A DNA stretch of 64,000 bases, from the NCBI GenBank assembly GCA_946807835.1, contig OX327691.1:16357688-16421687 (forward strand), written 5' to 3'. Under the pieces are notes generated by a model. It did not search any database and was not told the DNA's origin. It worked only from the letters and a program-made list of their open reading frames with translations. The position numbers and the translations under genes were made by a program. Below, piece by piece: positions 47,833 to 59,942 of this stretch; position 1 is the stretch's first letter; each line of letters begins with the position of its first letter. This DNA is from Ailanthus altissimus (Eukaryota; Streptophyta; Magnoliopsida; Sapindales; Simaroubaceae).

Positions 47833-48920
47833 ATGACTACAATCAAGTAGGAAATAGAGAAGTTCAATGGGATGAATGACTTTAATCTTTAGAGAAAGAA
47901 GGTTAGGGCTTTACTAGTGAAGAAATGGCTAGACTTAGCCTTGAAGGAAGCCAGTTCCTCAACTAGTAAAGGGACAACAACCTCAAAGTGAGGGTAAAAA
48001 GATTGGGACACGATTCAGAAAAAGGCTCACAGCACCATAATACTAGCGTTGAGCTACAAAGTATTAAGGGAAGTTGGTAATGAAGAAACCACTTTGAGGC
48101 TATGGAAGAGACTCGAAACATTATACATGAAGAAGTCTATTGCAAATAGACTTCTTGTGAAGAAGAAACTGCATCAGCTGACAATACACGAGGGATCTTC
48201 ATTGAAAGTTCACATTGACGAGTTCAACAAGATCATCATAAGTCTTGAGCAATTGGGCATCAAGACTGAGGATGAAGATAAGGTCATAATCCTGTTAAAT
48301 TTGTTGTCGAAGAGCTATGAGAGTTTTGTGGATACGCTGTTGTATGGTAAAGAGTCTTTAACAATGAATGACCTCAAGACATCATTGAATTTAAAAGAAT
48401 TGACAAAGAAATCTGAGTTCAAGAGTGGAGCAACATTGCTTGCACAAAGGAGGAAGAGCAACTAATAAAGGAGAAGATCCAAGAAGTGTTTCCTTTGTAA
48501 TAAGGAATGACACTTTCTAAAGAATTTTTCGAAATCAAAAGGCCAATGAGAGTGGGTTGCAATCAGTACTAAGGAAGATACCAAAGTTGTAAACACATTG
48601 GTAGCCTCAAAGGAAAAGTACATTGGCAAATTAATACTAGATTAGAGGTGCAACGTCCATATGTGCCCCGACAGATTTATGTTTACCAACTATAAAGCCA
48701 AGAGAGGTAAAACTCTAATTGGGAATGACATGACTTTTGAGATCATATGAGTTGATGACATAAGGCTGAGGATGTAAGGTGGAAAAACTAGGAGCTTACA
48801 TGGTGTAAGGCATGTTCCTTAACTGAGGAGGAACTTGATATCTCTAGACAAGCTTGATGAGGAAAGGTATTCAGTTAGAGCAGAAAAAGGAAAACTAAGG
48901 GTTAAGAAATAACCTATAAG
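47833..48920 (+). pseudogene. Copia gag and start of protease (decayed)
   Basis: The frame begins at ATG 47833 and has early stops. The longest open piece, 48049-48465 (138 codons), is a UBN2/gag region with L..LY.KK and SYE..V.TLL signatures. A CCHC-type knuckle follows near 48488-48530, with stop codons inside, then a protease-like segment at about 48640-48700. Sequence after about 48920 no longer resembles copia proteins. Confidence 0.75.
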
Positions 48921-49243
48921 GTTTGAGGGTGAGAAGCATAATGGGAGAGCTCTATGTGCTTACTAGGATAGCTATGAGTGGTCCAATGTGGGGTGTTGCG
49001 GTAATGCAAACCACTAGGTGACATCCAAACCGTACTCACCAAAGTAATGAAGGTTGGAAAGAAGTGCAACGCATCTATACCCTATTTAAGGTGCACGAAT
49101 GCCTTTGGAGACCAAAGTCACTAGCCTAGAGAAAGTTAAGTCTTGGTGGAGACTTAACTAGACTCAACTTTAGGTGATAGAGTATTAGTGTAATCTAATC
49201 CAGATGCCTTTTTATTTGGAAGATTTTGAATCAAGAAAAAGTT

Positions 49244-50066
49244 TGTTGGAGATTTGGTGATTCAACAATCTTGGTTGGACAAGAATTGAGATGAATATGA
49301 AAGAAGAGAGTCACAAAAAGTCTAGAACGTGTGGAACACGTATGGAGAAGTCTATGACATGTGGGACACGAAGAGGGAAGTAAAATGGGACTCGAAGATA
49401 CGAAGGAAGAGAAGAAAAGTGCAGAGGAGGTGCCAAGGCTAAGTGTCGTGACACTCAAAACAAAAACCAAACGCCACAGTGCCACGATACCAGGACCTCA
49501 ACGCAGTGGCGCTAGAGCCGAAAAAAGTCCGTTTTTGATCCGGATTTTGAATTTTTGAAAGTTTTGAACTTCCAAAACAAGTGAACTCTTACTCCAATAA
49601 AGAATAAGGTTAATAGGCACGAAATAACCTATATATAAATACTTGTAAATATTTTAGTTGAGATTAAGCATTAAAGATAAACTCTAAAAGAATGGAAGAA
49701 CTAGGTAGACAGTAAGTGCTTGTATACGCTAGGGTGGAACTATCATTTGGGTATTCATTGTTCGTGGTATAGTAAAAGTACACTAAACATTAAGTCCTTT
49801 TGAGAGTTCTTTATTCGGTTTTCTTTGTAAAATCTTTAAGGAGTTAATAAGAGAGGCTAAGATCCTTAAATCCATCATGGATGTAAGCAATTGGCCAAAC
49901 CACGTAAGATTGTGTTGTGATTTTTATTTTTTATTTTGAATTCTTACTATTTTACTTGATATACAGATTATTCCGCTGTACATAAAAGTTAGAATTCAAA
50001 ACTAAACTTAAATTTCTTCGCTTTAACTTAATCTTAATAAGAAGAAAGACGATTTCTCCCTCAACA
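49244..50066 (+). repeat. 3' LTR of the copia element
   Basis: Begins TGTTGGAGATTTGG and ends CCCTCAACA, intact ends. A purine-rich tract (aatcaagaaaaag) directly before it is the probable polypurine primer. Matches the 5' LTR throughout with scattered substitutions. Confidence 0.88.
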
Positions 50067-51788
50067 CATAAAATTTTGAACAATGACATATTAAGTTAAA
50101 ATTCTTACATAACCCAATTTGTTAGGGTTCCCCCCCTCCCACAAAAAAAATAATCTTATTATAAAAAGAAAAATAATGCAACATAGTAAAAAAAATTTGA
50201 ATTTGTTCCTTATCTTAAAATGCTGCAAAATTAAATAAAATAAAAGTTTAAATTTGTCGTTAACGAAGAAAATCCACGTGAGGCGTGTATAGAACAAATC
50301 ACATTTTGTAAAATTATGAAATAATTTTTGAACCAACGACACGTTGAAGTCTTTTTCTTTTTTTTTCATAATCAAAATTGTCTAATAAAGGCACTCTTTG
50401 TAATTGTAATTTCCGAAATAATAAAACCCCATCTTATTATTTATGGACAAATGACACAATATTATACACAAATATCAATTTATCGTTATCGTAAAATGTT
50501 GTACAGCTCAGAGATAACATTGTAAATTTGTCGTTATCGAACATAATTGAAATTAATTAGGTATAGATGTATATGACAAATCATGTCCTATAACTAGTAA
50601 TTACAAATCAAGTTAATTAGAGAGTTTTGGAAAGAAATATTGTGATATTTTGTATGCTTGTCAAATAGGGATGTTGCGTATAATATGAATTAATTATCAG
50701 TTATTTATTATGGATTATATTGCAACTATGTGGACTTTGCATAACTTTTATTTTTAAAAAGTGATTATGATCACTTGATTTTTTTTTCCTATTATAAACT
50801 CAAAATCACAACACTTAAGTTATTAAGTAGGATACCAGAATACAATCATTATCTGTGCACAACTAAATTGGTTAATTATAAGTCTCTTTAATTAAAGACT
50901 TGTATGTCGAGCTAATTAATTGTAAAAATTAGCTTAATGGGTGGAGCATCCAAAATTGAATGAGAGGGGAACTGCTAAGCTAGGTAGCAAAGTTAGTTTC
51001 AGCTGACACCATCGGTAAAAGCAGCAGCCAGAAGCCAAAATTACTCTCTCCGGGAGTCGAAGATGAACAATGATAGTGCCGACCAATCATGCGATCTGGA
51101 CAATAATGGATATTGGGAGGTAGCTGTACTGCATAACATAAATATGAATGAATGATGATCAATTCGTCATCATATCCCAACAAATAATGAAATTGGTTCA
51201 GGTTCCCTCGGAAATTGCTCTTGCATGTAGTTCTTGATATGATTTTTCCTCCAGTGCATGTCGATACTGCCAGTTCACTATAGTTTCTTTTCTTTTTTTT
51301 TATTGTAAATGTTTTCGTTAAGAAAAAGAAAAATGGAAAAAAAAATCTGGCGTCTAAACATAGATATGTTAATTTGGGTGCTGAAGTCAACTGTGATGAT
51401 ATTGATTTATAAAAGGCAAACACTAACCAGCTCGATATTGAAAATTAATCACTTGCCTTTCTGGAGATGAAATGAAACCCTGTCAAGAGCTAGCTAGCCA
51501 TTCATGGCTGTACATAAACAGAAACTCCATTAAGAGAAACCACTATCATGGCTTTGCTATAACCCTAAAAATGTTTATATGAATTAATAACGACCAAATC
51601 ATAGACAAAGATTAACTAACCCAAATGGGCATGCAGAATAAGGGTTTCAGTACAAAAAAAAAGGGTGAAGCCGTCTAAAATTTCTAGAATGAACCCTAAA
51701 AATTAAACCCCGCAATGACACATCGTTTCTATCCAAAACTGAAGATCTTGCTGACAAGCTGACCTTTTATTTTTCTTCATTTGGCTAG
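50067..51788. other. Intergenic between the copia element and FAF copy 2
   Basis: AT-rich. A minus-strand open frame at 50980-51423 was examined and not accepted. The part beyond 51.4 kb may be the 3' UTR of FAF copy 2. Confidence 0.5.
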
Positions 51789-52727
51789 CTAAGTGTGAAC
51801 GGGCTTAATTGCTGGCACTGGCAGGCCGAGAAAACACGACGAACTTATTATCACACTATTATAGTTTAAGCATTTACCCGACCCAAAAGTAGTCTCATCC
51901 TCGATAGATGACTCGGGTATTTGAGTACTCTCGTAAACATCAGCTATTAATCCTTCAATATCAGCATCAGCAATCTGCTCTTTGCCATTGCTATTGTCAT
52001 CATTATCATTGACATAAGCACTTTTTTCACAGGAATCTCCAGTCTCTACATTTGATTCTGCTTCCGCTTCTTCCTCTCCCTCTTCACCATCACAATGTTG
52101 TTCATCGTTTTCATATCTATGACCGCACGAAGACAATTCTTCTTCTTGTTCTCCTTCGGTATTGGAATGTTGTTCATTATCGTTTTCTTTTTTATCACCA
52201 AAGGGAGGAAACAAGGCAACATCATCAAGAGGAACAAGCTGCAATGTAAGATTTCCGTTGGATCTGTAGGCTCTAAAATATTCATGATGCCTGACCCTCT
52301 CTTCGGTCAAAATCAAGCGGCCATCATTGGTGTAATATCTTTTCAGCACAAAGGGCATATGAGAAGACAAATTCTCTGTGCGAGCAAGCAAAGAAATGGG
52401 TGGCGGAAACTCTTTCTTCTTCACTGCAAACCGTTGATTTCTCTCACAGCGATAACTTTGAACATTCGTTGGCTTAGAAGATTCACCTCCTCCATTCAGC
52501 GTAGGAACATCTTCATAATTCTTTAAGTCGAGACAACTCTCCATGCCAATGTAATCGCCAATATGAGAAAAAGATGCCGACGACGATGGTGGAGATAATA
52601 AATCAGTGTTCATAATGCAAGAATGGTGATGGCTTTTGTAATTCTCAGCTTGACAAATAGTCAAAGCCTTAAGGCCAAGTTTTATATGGTGGGTTTTATC
52701 TGATGATGATGGATTTGGGTTCTGCAT
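51789..52727 (-). CDS. FANTASTIC FOUR-type (FAF) protein, copy 2
   Basis: Single exon, 312 residues, starting at ATG 52727; the frame is open slightly further upstream but without an ATG. The FAF domain lies at about 105-169 (FPPPISLLARTENL, HMPFVLKRYYTNDGRLIL, TEERVRHHEYFRAYRSNG). After it comes a very acidic Glu/Asp/Asn-rich stretch (about 175-260), common in the family. Compared with copy 1, the domain is alike but the flanks are not, so the duplication is old or the two are different subfamily members. Family role: shoot meristem control by limiting WUSCHEL; inferred only. Confidence 0.85.
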   Translation of the reverse strand: MQNPNPSSSDKTHHIKLGLKALTICQAENYKSHHHSCIMNTDLLSPPSSSASFSHIGDYIGMESCLDLKNYEDVPTLNGGGESSKPTNVQSYRCERNQRFAVKKKEFPPPISLLARTENLSSHMPFVLKRYYTNDGRLILTEERVRHHEYFRAYRSNGNLTLQLVPLDDVALFPPFGDKKENDNEQHSNTEGEQEEELSSCGHRYENDEQHCDGEEGEEEAEAESNVETGDSCEKSAYVNDNDDNSNGKEQIADADIEGLIADVYESTQIPESSIEDETTFGSGKCLNYNSVIISSSCFLGLPVPAIKPVHT

Positions 52728-54689
52728 TTGAATGAATATCAAAAGCTAAACAAATAAACAAACACACAGAGAGATATAGATATAAAAATTGAAAATAGAT
52801 AGAGAGAAGAGAGAGAGGAGTTTATTCAGAAATTTTCAGATGGGTGTTATGTTATCGAGAAGAGGAAAAATTGTAGCGGAGACAGCTAATATCTGTGACG
52901 TCAAGATTGGGAATGTATGTGGTTTTAAGATATACAGAATCATATTCATAAGCAGCTTACCTGTAATGGAAAAAATAAATACATAATAAGATCATATATT
53001 ACTAAAGTTAAAATAATATCTTAATTTTCTGCAATTTTTTTAACCTAATACAGGATTTTTAGCCAAGCTATGGGCGTCTTTATTTGGCACTTCTACGCTA
53101 GATACTTCTTAATTTGCTTTTGTTTTTCGGTACTATTACTAATTACAATTACTCTCCCAAAAAATATATCCCAAATTTCCAAAATTACTTCCAAAATTTG
53201 AATTATATATTCAGAGCAGAACAATAATTAAAATAGAAGATGATAACAAAAAGAGGCGTATACGCGTCCAAAAAGCTTGGCAGTGAAGGGTTGAAGAGGA
53301 CAGCTTCAACATGCAAACGTGGATGCCAGATATTATATTTATATTCAAACAAAACTAAATAAATATGTGTCTATACATATACTTGTCTCATTTTCTATAT
53401 AAGCCAAACAAATCATCATTAATGGAAATTTTTCTTAAAGAAAATTGTTAAGAGTATAATAATGTATGACATCTGATGACGGACGTAAAAACAGGGAAAG
53501 TTATAATTCTTTAATATATTCGATAATGACTTTTTTTCGATGATTAAATCGTATATATGCAAACTGTTAGCTTGAAAAGAGTACCATGTAAATAATGTAA
53601 TGCTTCAGTATTGAAAATTTCATAATTGTTTAAGATTACTGATAATTACTACGATGACCAGAACACATATGCAAAACTTTAACTTGAGTTATTTTGATCG
53701 AAAACAATTCATTGAATTGTTCTCTTGACAGACCCAGAAAATCAAAAGGGTTGCTGACACTTAATCACACATTAATCAATTCAATGGAGTTCTTATCACA
53801 TATTTTCCTTGAACCCAGAAGCAGAGTCAGAATAGCAGATCAAACAAAAACTCTTATGTAAAATAAAACACAATTAATTAATTAATTAATTAATTAAACA
53901 AAGGAGAAAACAAATAAAGAGATAGAACTTACAGAAAGAAGATGAATAAAGAAGATCAGACATTGTGAATTGGGTATCGGTTTCTCAACAAAGCTGGTGA
54001 TAGGCAATAAGAAGAGAGGATTATAGGAGGTTGACAACTCAAAAGAGAAGAGACAGATAGGCATTGGGTAACGCTTTTGAGATTCTGATTCCAAAAATAT
54101 ATATATATTATATATTTTGTTTTTCTTATATTTATTTCTCCTTTTTCTGAATATCTAAAATTCAATTCTTAGCGTTATATCGCCGATTTTTAGGCGCGGT
54201 TTTTGGGATTAGGGTGTTCACCGAGTCATCTCTCGGTGGGATACTTAAGCTTAGCCATTTTTTGTGGCTATTTTTAATTCATTGTTTATTATATAAATAA
54301 AATATTTTTGGCGTGTCAAAATTTTAAGATATGGGTTAAATTAGAAAACAAGAGTAGATAATTCTAAGATTTCATTTTATAGTTAATTGGTTTTAAACAT
54401 AATTAAATTATTTCATCCGTTAATTTTGGATTGTTAATACTAAGATACTTTAAAGATAATAATGTTACGGTTTCCACATGGTAACTAATTAACTATTACT
54501 GCAAAAACTTTACCAGCACTGCCACCACATTTTATCTGCCCACACCAAAAATAAATTAAATAAAAATAAATAAGATAAAGAAAATAAAATTTTCCACCAC
54601 AATTTGCTTGCATGTGCTGCAAAAATAAAAGGTGTCTTCAGTTGTCCAAAGTAAAATAATTGGTTTTTTTAATAAAAGGTAAGATATTT
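52728..54689. other. Intergenic upstream of FAF copy 2
   Basis: Contains the leader (GA-rich, about 52770-52820) and promoter of FAF copy 2. A (TTAA)n run lies at about 53874-53896. No other gene was recognised. Confidence 0.5.
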
Positions 54690-54890
54690 ATTGTTATAAA
54701 TTATTTGTTATAAATGAATAAAAAAGAGAGAGCTAAAGATAATTTAGATACTAAGAAATTTCTGAAAAATATTATAACTTTATAAAAGTATTAGAAGTGA
54801 ATAAATTTTAAAGGAGTTAAACACATATTTATAGGTGAAGGGGTGGAATCCATCGAACCCCACCACCTCACAATTCATCGCCTTATAACA
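54690..54890 (-). repeat. Probable 3' LTR remnant of a copia element
   Basis: In minus orientation the sequence after the pol end reads agg|TGTTATAAGGC-like (LTR start at 54890), directly downstream of the RNase H fragment. The far end was not clearly found, so the left limit is approximate. Confidence 0.35.
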
Positions 54891-54959
54891 CTCCTTTTTA
54901 GATTTTACCACTTTTGTTATATTTTACATTGTTAAAGAAAAATTTAATATGATAAAAAC

Positions 54960-56600
54960 CTAAGAAAAAATAAAATATAATTCTATAATATACAGCGGTA
55001 GTGAATGTGCTCAAATATTACTTCATTAAAAACTTTGCTAGTAAAATTTAGTGGTATAAAACTTAGTCGAAGAAAAAAAGAGTACATTACACATTTATAA
55101 TTGAGGTAATTTTTATTTTGGAAGAATGTGCTCTCCCTCATTAAGGTTTCATAATGCACGTTTGTCAATTTGTTAAGTCGACAAATACCAATCTTGTAAA
55201 CCAATTTTTCAAAAAATTATATTGGCAAAGATTTCAGTGAATAGGTCTGCAAAGTTATTAGTGATGCGTGTTTATTTAACATCAATCTTTTTGGTTTACT
55301 GCAACTCATGAGTGTAATTTTTTTTTGGTGAAATATGTTTGGTTCTATTTTCTTTAATGTATTCTCTTCTAACTTAAGCAATACAAGCAACATTATCTTT
55401 ATTTATTATAATTAAAATATTTGTTGCAAAAAGTAGGCTCATGTAATCTAGATGTAATAAATGATATATCGCAACCATATGCATTCTCTGTTTGTTTTGT
55501 GTAGTATAATAATCTCTTCTAACTTGAGCAATACAAGCAACATTATTTTTATATATTATAATTAAAATATTTGTTGCAAAAAGTAGGCTCATGTAATCTG
55601 GATGTAATAAATGATATATCGCAACCATATGCATTCTTTGTTTGTTTCGTGTAGTATAATAATCTCATAATGATATAAAAAAAAAAGTGGCAACAAAAGT
55701 TTACTTTGTAGATCGTCATGAGATTGTTATATTGTTGTAAGTAAAAACATATTCTGTTTGTGACCAAACTTTATAGAGATAAGATAAGTTTTCAATATCA
55801 ATAAACTTATTGCAAAAGATATGTTCAATCTGATGCATTAGATTAGATATAATAAAGCATCAATTACGTTTATACATGGTACTTCTAGACTAAGTATTTT
55901 CTCATCATCTTTCTTGGGATAGAATGAATCCTTTTTGTGATCAAGAGGCCGAACAATCATAAGGATACTTAAGAGATGAGCTTTATCTATATTAAATCTT
56001 CTTAGAATTTTTTCAGTATAAATAGATTGATGGATAAAGATTTTATTTGATTTGTGCTCGATCTGCAAGCTGAGTCAATATTTAGTTTTTTCCAAGTCTT
56101 TTATTTTAAATTTTCTTTTTAGTATTCTACAATCTTCAAAAGCTCTTTAAGAGTCTCGATTAGATTCATGTCATCCATATATACAACCACAATGGCAAAC
56201 TTAGAATTTGACTTTTTTTTTTAATTTTATAAATATACATAGACAGACTAGGTCATTAATCCTTTATTGAGTATTCGTTTAACCGATTGTATGTCATACG
56301 CCCAAATTATTTTGATTCATACAAAGATCTTTGTAGCTTGATTAAATACAAATTACAATTACATGCTTTAGGCACGTTGAATCCTTCAAAAAAAATTATT
56401 TGAATATTTATATCATATGACTCATATAAGTAAGCTGTCACTATATCCATAAAACACATATCAAATTTTTCTAAGACTGCTAAACTTATCAAAATTTGAA
56501 ATGTAATTGTGTCCATCATAGGGAAATAATTTTTATCATAATTATGTTGTACTACATCTACATTTCGATGCTTATACATTTGTAAAATAAATACATAAAT
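54960..56600 (-). pseudogene. Copia pol 3' end: RT and RNase H (decayed, minus strand)
   Basis: Minus-strand pieces in pol order: RT start (56579-56307, with the MDIVTAYLY-type block), the catalytic site YMDD (56181-56170), a middle RT piece (56068-55838), and RNase H with its carboxy end (55660-54980, including RTKHISPK and ADLFT blocks). Stops and frameshifts are frequent. The fragment has no gag or integrase and appears to be a truncated element. Confidence 0.8.
55363..55662 (-). repeat. Two tandem 150-bp copies within the copia RNase H
   Basis: Copies 55363-55512 and 55513-55662 differ at only a few positions. The unit is 50 codons, so the duplication kept the reading frame (minus-strand open region 55374-55634). 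Confidence 0.92.
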
Positions 56601-59560
56601 TTCATAAACTTACAATTCAATTCTTAACTTGAATTTGTTAAATTTTAAATTTATAAATATATACAAAATAATTTATATTTCATAATGATATAAAATAATT
56701 GTACTTTTTTTATTAGAAGATTAAAATTTATTTATTTTAAATTTGAATTTGTTGAAGTGTATATTTTGAGAGTGATTTTAGAGTATTAGTTTTGAAATAA
56801 TTAGTTTTAATGACTTGATTGTATTTTATAATTAAGCATAATTTTGTCTATTTATCTAAATTTGAGTAATAAAAATTAGAGAGTTAGTTTATAGTTAAAA
56901 AAATAATAGACTCAAGATCTGAGTCATTCAAAAAAAAAAATTCAATTTATTATTTGTCAATTATATTCATTCATTAAAAAAATATTATATAAATTTTTTT
57001 AAAATTATATTACATTTTACAATTAAGGATAAAAAATACGTTAACACAAAATCCACAATCTAAAGTTGTGATTGTGATAGGGTTTTAGTCATCAGGTCGC
57101 TTAAACTTTATTGGAAAGAAATATATATATATATTCCTTTTATTGTTAGTTTTATATTTTCTTAATTTGAAAGTTATTGAATCTATTGAAAGAATAGTGT
57201 CAATGATACAATAACAAGTGTTTCTAACCAAATGATCAGAGAATTTTAGGACCTAATGATAATTAGCTCACTGACGTATTCTCTACCCAACCCTTTTCGA
57301 CAAATGGGGAGACTAATCATAACAGAGGATAGTCCCTTATTAAAGAATGAGAAAATATAACCCTAACAACAGGGAGCAAAAAAGAAAAACCGCCCTACGT
57401 AGGAGGGAGACCTATACACTGTTATAATAAATATTACAATATTCATCAACAACTGAGTCCAGAATCTATCATCAAATCTTAAGAAGTAGCAATCACCAAA
57501 TAGTCTTTGAATAGACAAAAGAAGATTTGGTGTCGCCGAAAAGGTATCCCTTCAATGGGGGCGATGGCTAGGTCTATTGACTTGCTAACAGTACATTGTA
57601 GGTGGCGTTTACTGGTGAGGCACAGCTAAGTCCTGCGATATCTTAACAAGACAAGTTGAACTCGACACAAAACTAGACCTAGAACATGCATTGCTACTGA
57701 CAGAGCTTTGGAGGAAGATGGCGTTACACATCAAGAATCGATGAGCTCGTCGGAGATGGTATCAACAAGAGAAGGCCAAAAATAATATGGCTCACCGGGG
57801 GGGGGGGGGGCGGCGGGGAGAGGGGGGGATTGGTAATGATGCTCAGTGAGGGCTCTGTTGTGGTCGGCGTGGCCCCAACAGAGGACACAACTTCTCAACT
57901 GCCCTTCTAACAAAAAGATTGACCGAAAAAAGTTAGAGAAATACAAGAATGAAACAAATGAGGCAAAGGTAGAAAAAACATGAAATCTAAATTTAAACTA
58001 AAGGAGAACGACTCTAAAAGACAAAGGGAATGTAAGAAGAGGAAGAAGGTCCACTAGAGAGGAGGCCGGTGATCTCATATCTAGTAAAAATTAAAAATGA
58101 AAAGGATGGGTTTGTTGGGCTCAATGAAAAGTTGAGAGAAAAAGATGAAAAAGAACCCACAATTAAACTTTTTTTTTGAAGTAATTTTTAATATTATTGA
58201 TAAAAATAAAATTATTATAAAATTATTACTTTTTAAAATAAAAAATTATCAGAACAATAAAATATAACTTATTAAAACAGAGCTTAGATTTGTTATATAG
58301 AGAGATGACAACTCCAAATTAAAAATCATTTACAAATATATTTTACTATTCCTATTGAGAACGGAGAGTCATACTCTCTCACGAAGAAATTTTACTATTT
58401 TACAAAAAAAAAAAACTATCATCATAAGAGAAAACTATCTCGTAAAGAGAAAAAATTTCTCTCGTATAAAACAAAAAAATACAAAAGTCTCACTAAAAAG
58501 TTCGAAACATACTCACACAAGAAGTTATTACAAACAACCCATAACTCCCAATAGATACATTTCAAACTACGTCCAAATTTTGATCCTACGACCAACACTT
58601 CACGAAAAAGGTTATTACAAACAACACATAACTCACAATTGATACATTCCAAACCACTCCCAAGTTTTGATCCTACAACCAACACAATCAAATGCCTCAA
58701 ATTATATCCTTGGCCCTAGGTCGAACTGGATCACCGAAGAATGCATTACACCGGCTTTGGTACAAAACAACTGCTTGTGAGTTTGGCATACTCGGTTTAC
58801 AGCAGCAACTCCCCATGATGGTCAGTCTCGACGGTGGGGTTAGAATAGGTGGTCGAAAAGAGCAGAAATATGGTGCTGGAGGAGTTCTTGATGAGGTCCA
58901 GCAGGCTGCTTTGGCGGCCGGTCAAATTCGAGCGGGGACAGCTTCAGATGGATCTCATCCAAGGCCAACCAAACCCAAAGGTTGTAGGTAAAGGCCGATC
59001 GTGGAGGTCACGGTGATGGGTCATCGATCTTGTTGCTCGGCCAGAGAAAGATTAGGCATGACGGACTCGAGGGAACTCGTGGCGGCTGGAGTGGCTCGGC
59101 TTGGCAAGGAAGGCTTTGGCTGAGGAAGCTCTGACACGGGCCAAACAGTGATTCCAACGAGAGCACAGTCGGCCGGCCGAAAACACTGAATGAATGGAAG
59201 AAAAACAAAAGATAACCCAAGGAAAAAAATGAGAAGGAAAGGAAAAACAAGACTAAAATAACAGAAGGTTACTTTTAAGCTAAAAAGAGAAGGAAAGGGG
59301 AGAACGGGGCCACCGGAGATGGTGCTAGGGTTTTGTTGGGCTCGAAAGAGTTTCTTTTTTTAACAAACTGACATATACTGCTATTGTTGGTTTTTGTTTA
59401 AAAGTTAATTTACATTCATTTTATAATATTAAAATAAAATCAATAGATGAGTGCTTGTGCTTTTGAGCTTGACGTTGAAAAGTCTTGTTCATTCACAATT
59501 ACGGTGCTTTTAAAAACTTTATTTCCCACTAATTCCGTCTTCCCTCCAAAAATAATAAAA
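56601..59560. other. Repeat-like intergenic DNA with GC-rich patches
   Basis: No convincing gene. GC-richer patches at about 57500-57920 and 58690-59340 stand out from the AT-rich background. Both end with similar words around 'ttgttgggctc' (58107 and 59334), hinting at one repeat family. A G14 run lies at 57797-57810. The open frame 58692-58991 was not matched to a family. Confidence 0.4.
58524..58699. repeat. Two-copy tandem repeat, unit 88 bp
   Basis: The words 'gttattacaaacaac.cataactc', 'gatacatt.caaac' and 'ttttgatcctac.accaacac' recur with an offset of 88 bp (starts 58524 and 58612). Confidence 0.8.
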
Positions 59561-59584
59561 AATAAAAAGCAGAAAGCGCAACAC

Positions 59585-59610
59585 CACGTGTCCAGGACCG
59601 CGTACACGTG
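59585..59610. promoter_or_regulatory. Paired G-box/ABRE sites upstream of the aspartic protease gene
   Basis: Two CACGTG cores at 59585-59590 and 59605-59610, each followed by TCC. They are 20 bp apart, about two helical turns, and about 335-360 bp before the ATG. Such sites bind bZIP or bHLH factors in plants. A TATA-type word, ctttataca, lies at about 59869. Confidence 0.5.
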
Positions 59611-59942
59611 TCCTTCCCTGGCTTGCCCATTTCTCTTTATACCACCGTCATTTATCTTTTTCAAAATTTGAAAATTCAAAAATCCCGTTGGCCCAATCTT
59701 GTTAATGTTATTATTACCATCTTAGCAAAACCCCCCCGGTTCCTTTTTCTTGCTCTAGTACTAGATTGTCGCGTGACGCACTCACAACACATTTTAAAAC
59801 CACTTCCCACTATTGGGCCTTAAGCTTTAGTGCGCACTACGCACCCCTTATCGCACTCTCCCCTCTCGGCTTTATACAAACAAAATACTGCTCAGTGAGT
59901 GGGAGTTCACTCTCTCTTTTTTCTAGCTGTTGTTTATCAAAA

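Larger units (their letters stand above)
46962..50066 (+). mobile_element. Internally deleted Ty1/copia retrotransposon with both LTRs
   Basis: The 5' LTR (46962-47779) and 3' LTR (49244-50066) bracket only 1.46 kb of internal DNA: primer site, decayed gag, zinc knuckle and the start of protease. Integrase, RT and RNase H are missing. The flanks are tataa (46957-46961) and cataa (50067-50071), a target duplication with one mismatch. The LTRs have many differences (about 85% alike by eye), so the insertion is old. It lies between the two FAF genes. Confidence 0.85.

Noticed and set aside
50980..51423. 147-codon minus-strand frame between the copia element and FAF copy 2
   Set aside because: Contains a low-complexity Phe/Lys stretch, no family features and no promoter or neighbour support. 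Could be part of an untranslated region.
58692..58991. 99-codon plus-strand frame in a GC-rich patch
   Set aside because: No recognised family, no ATG context or promoter support, and it sits in repeat-like DNA.
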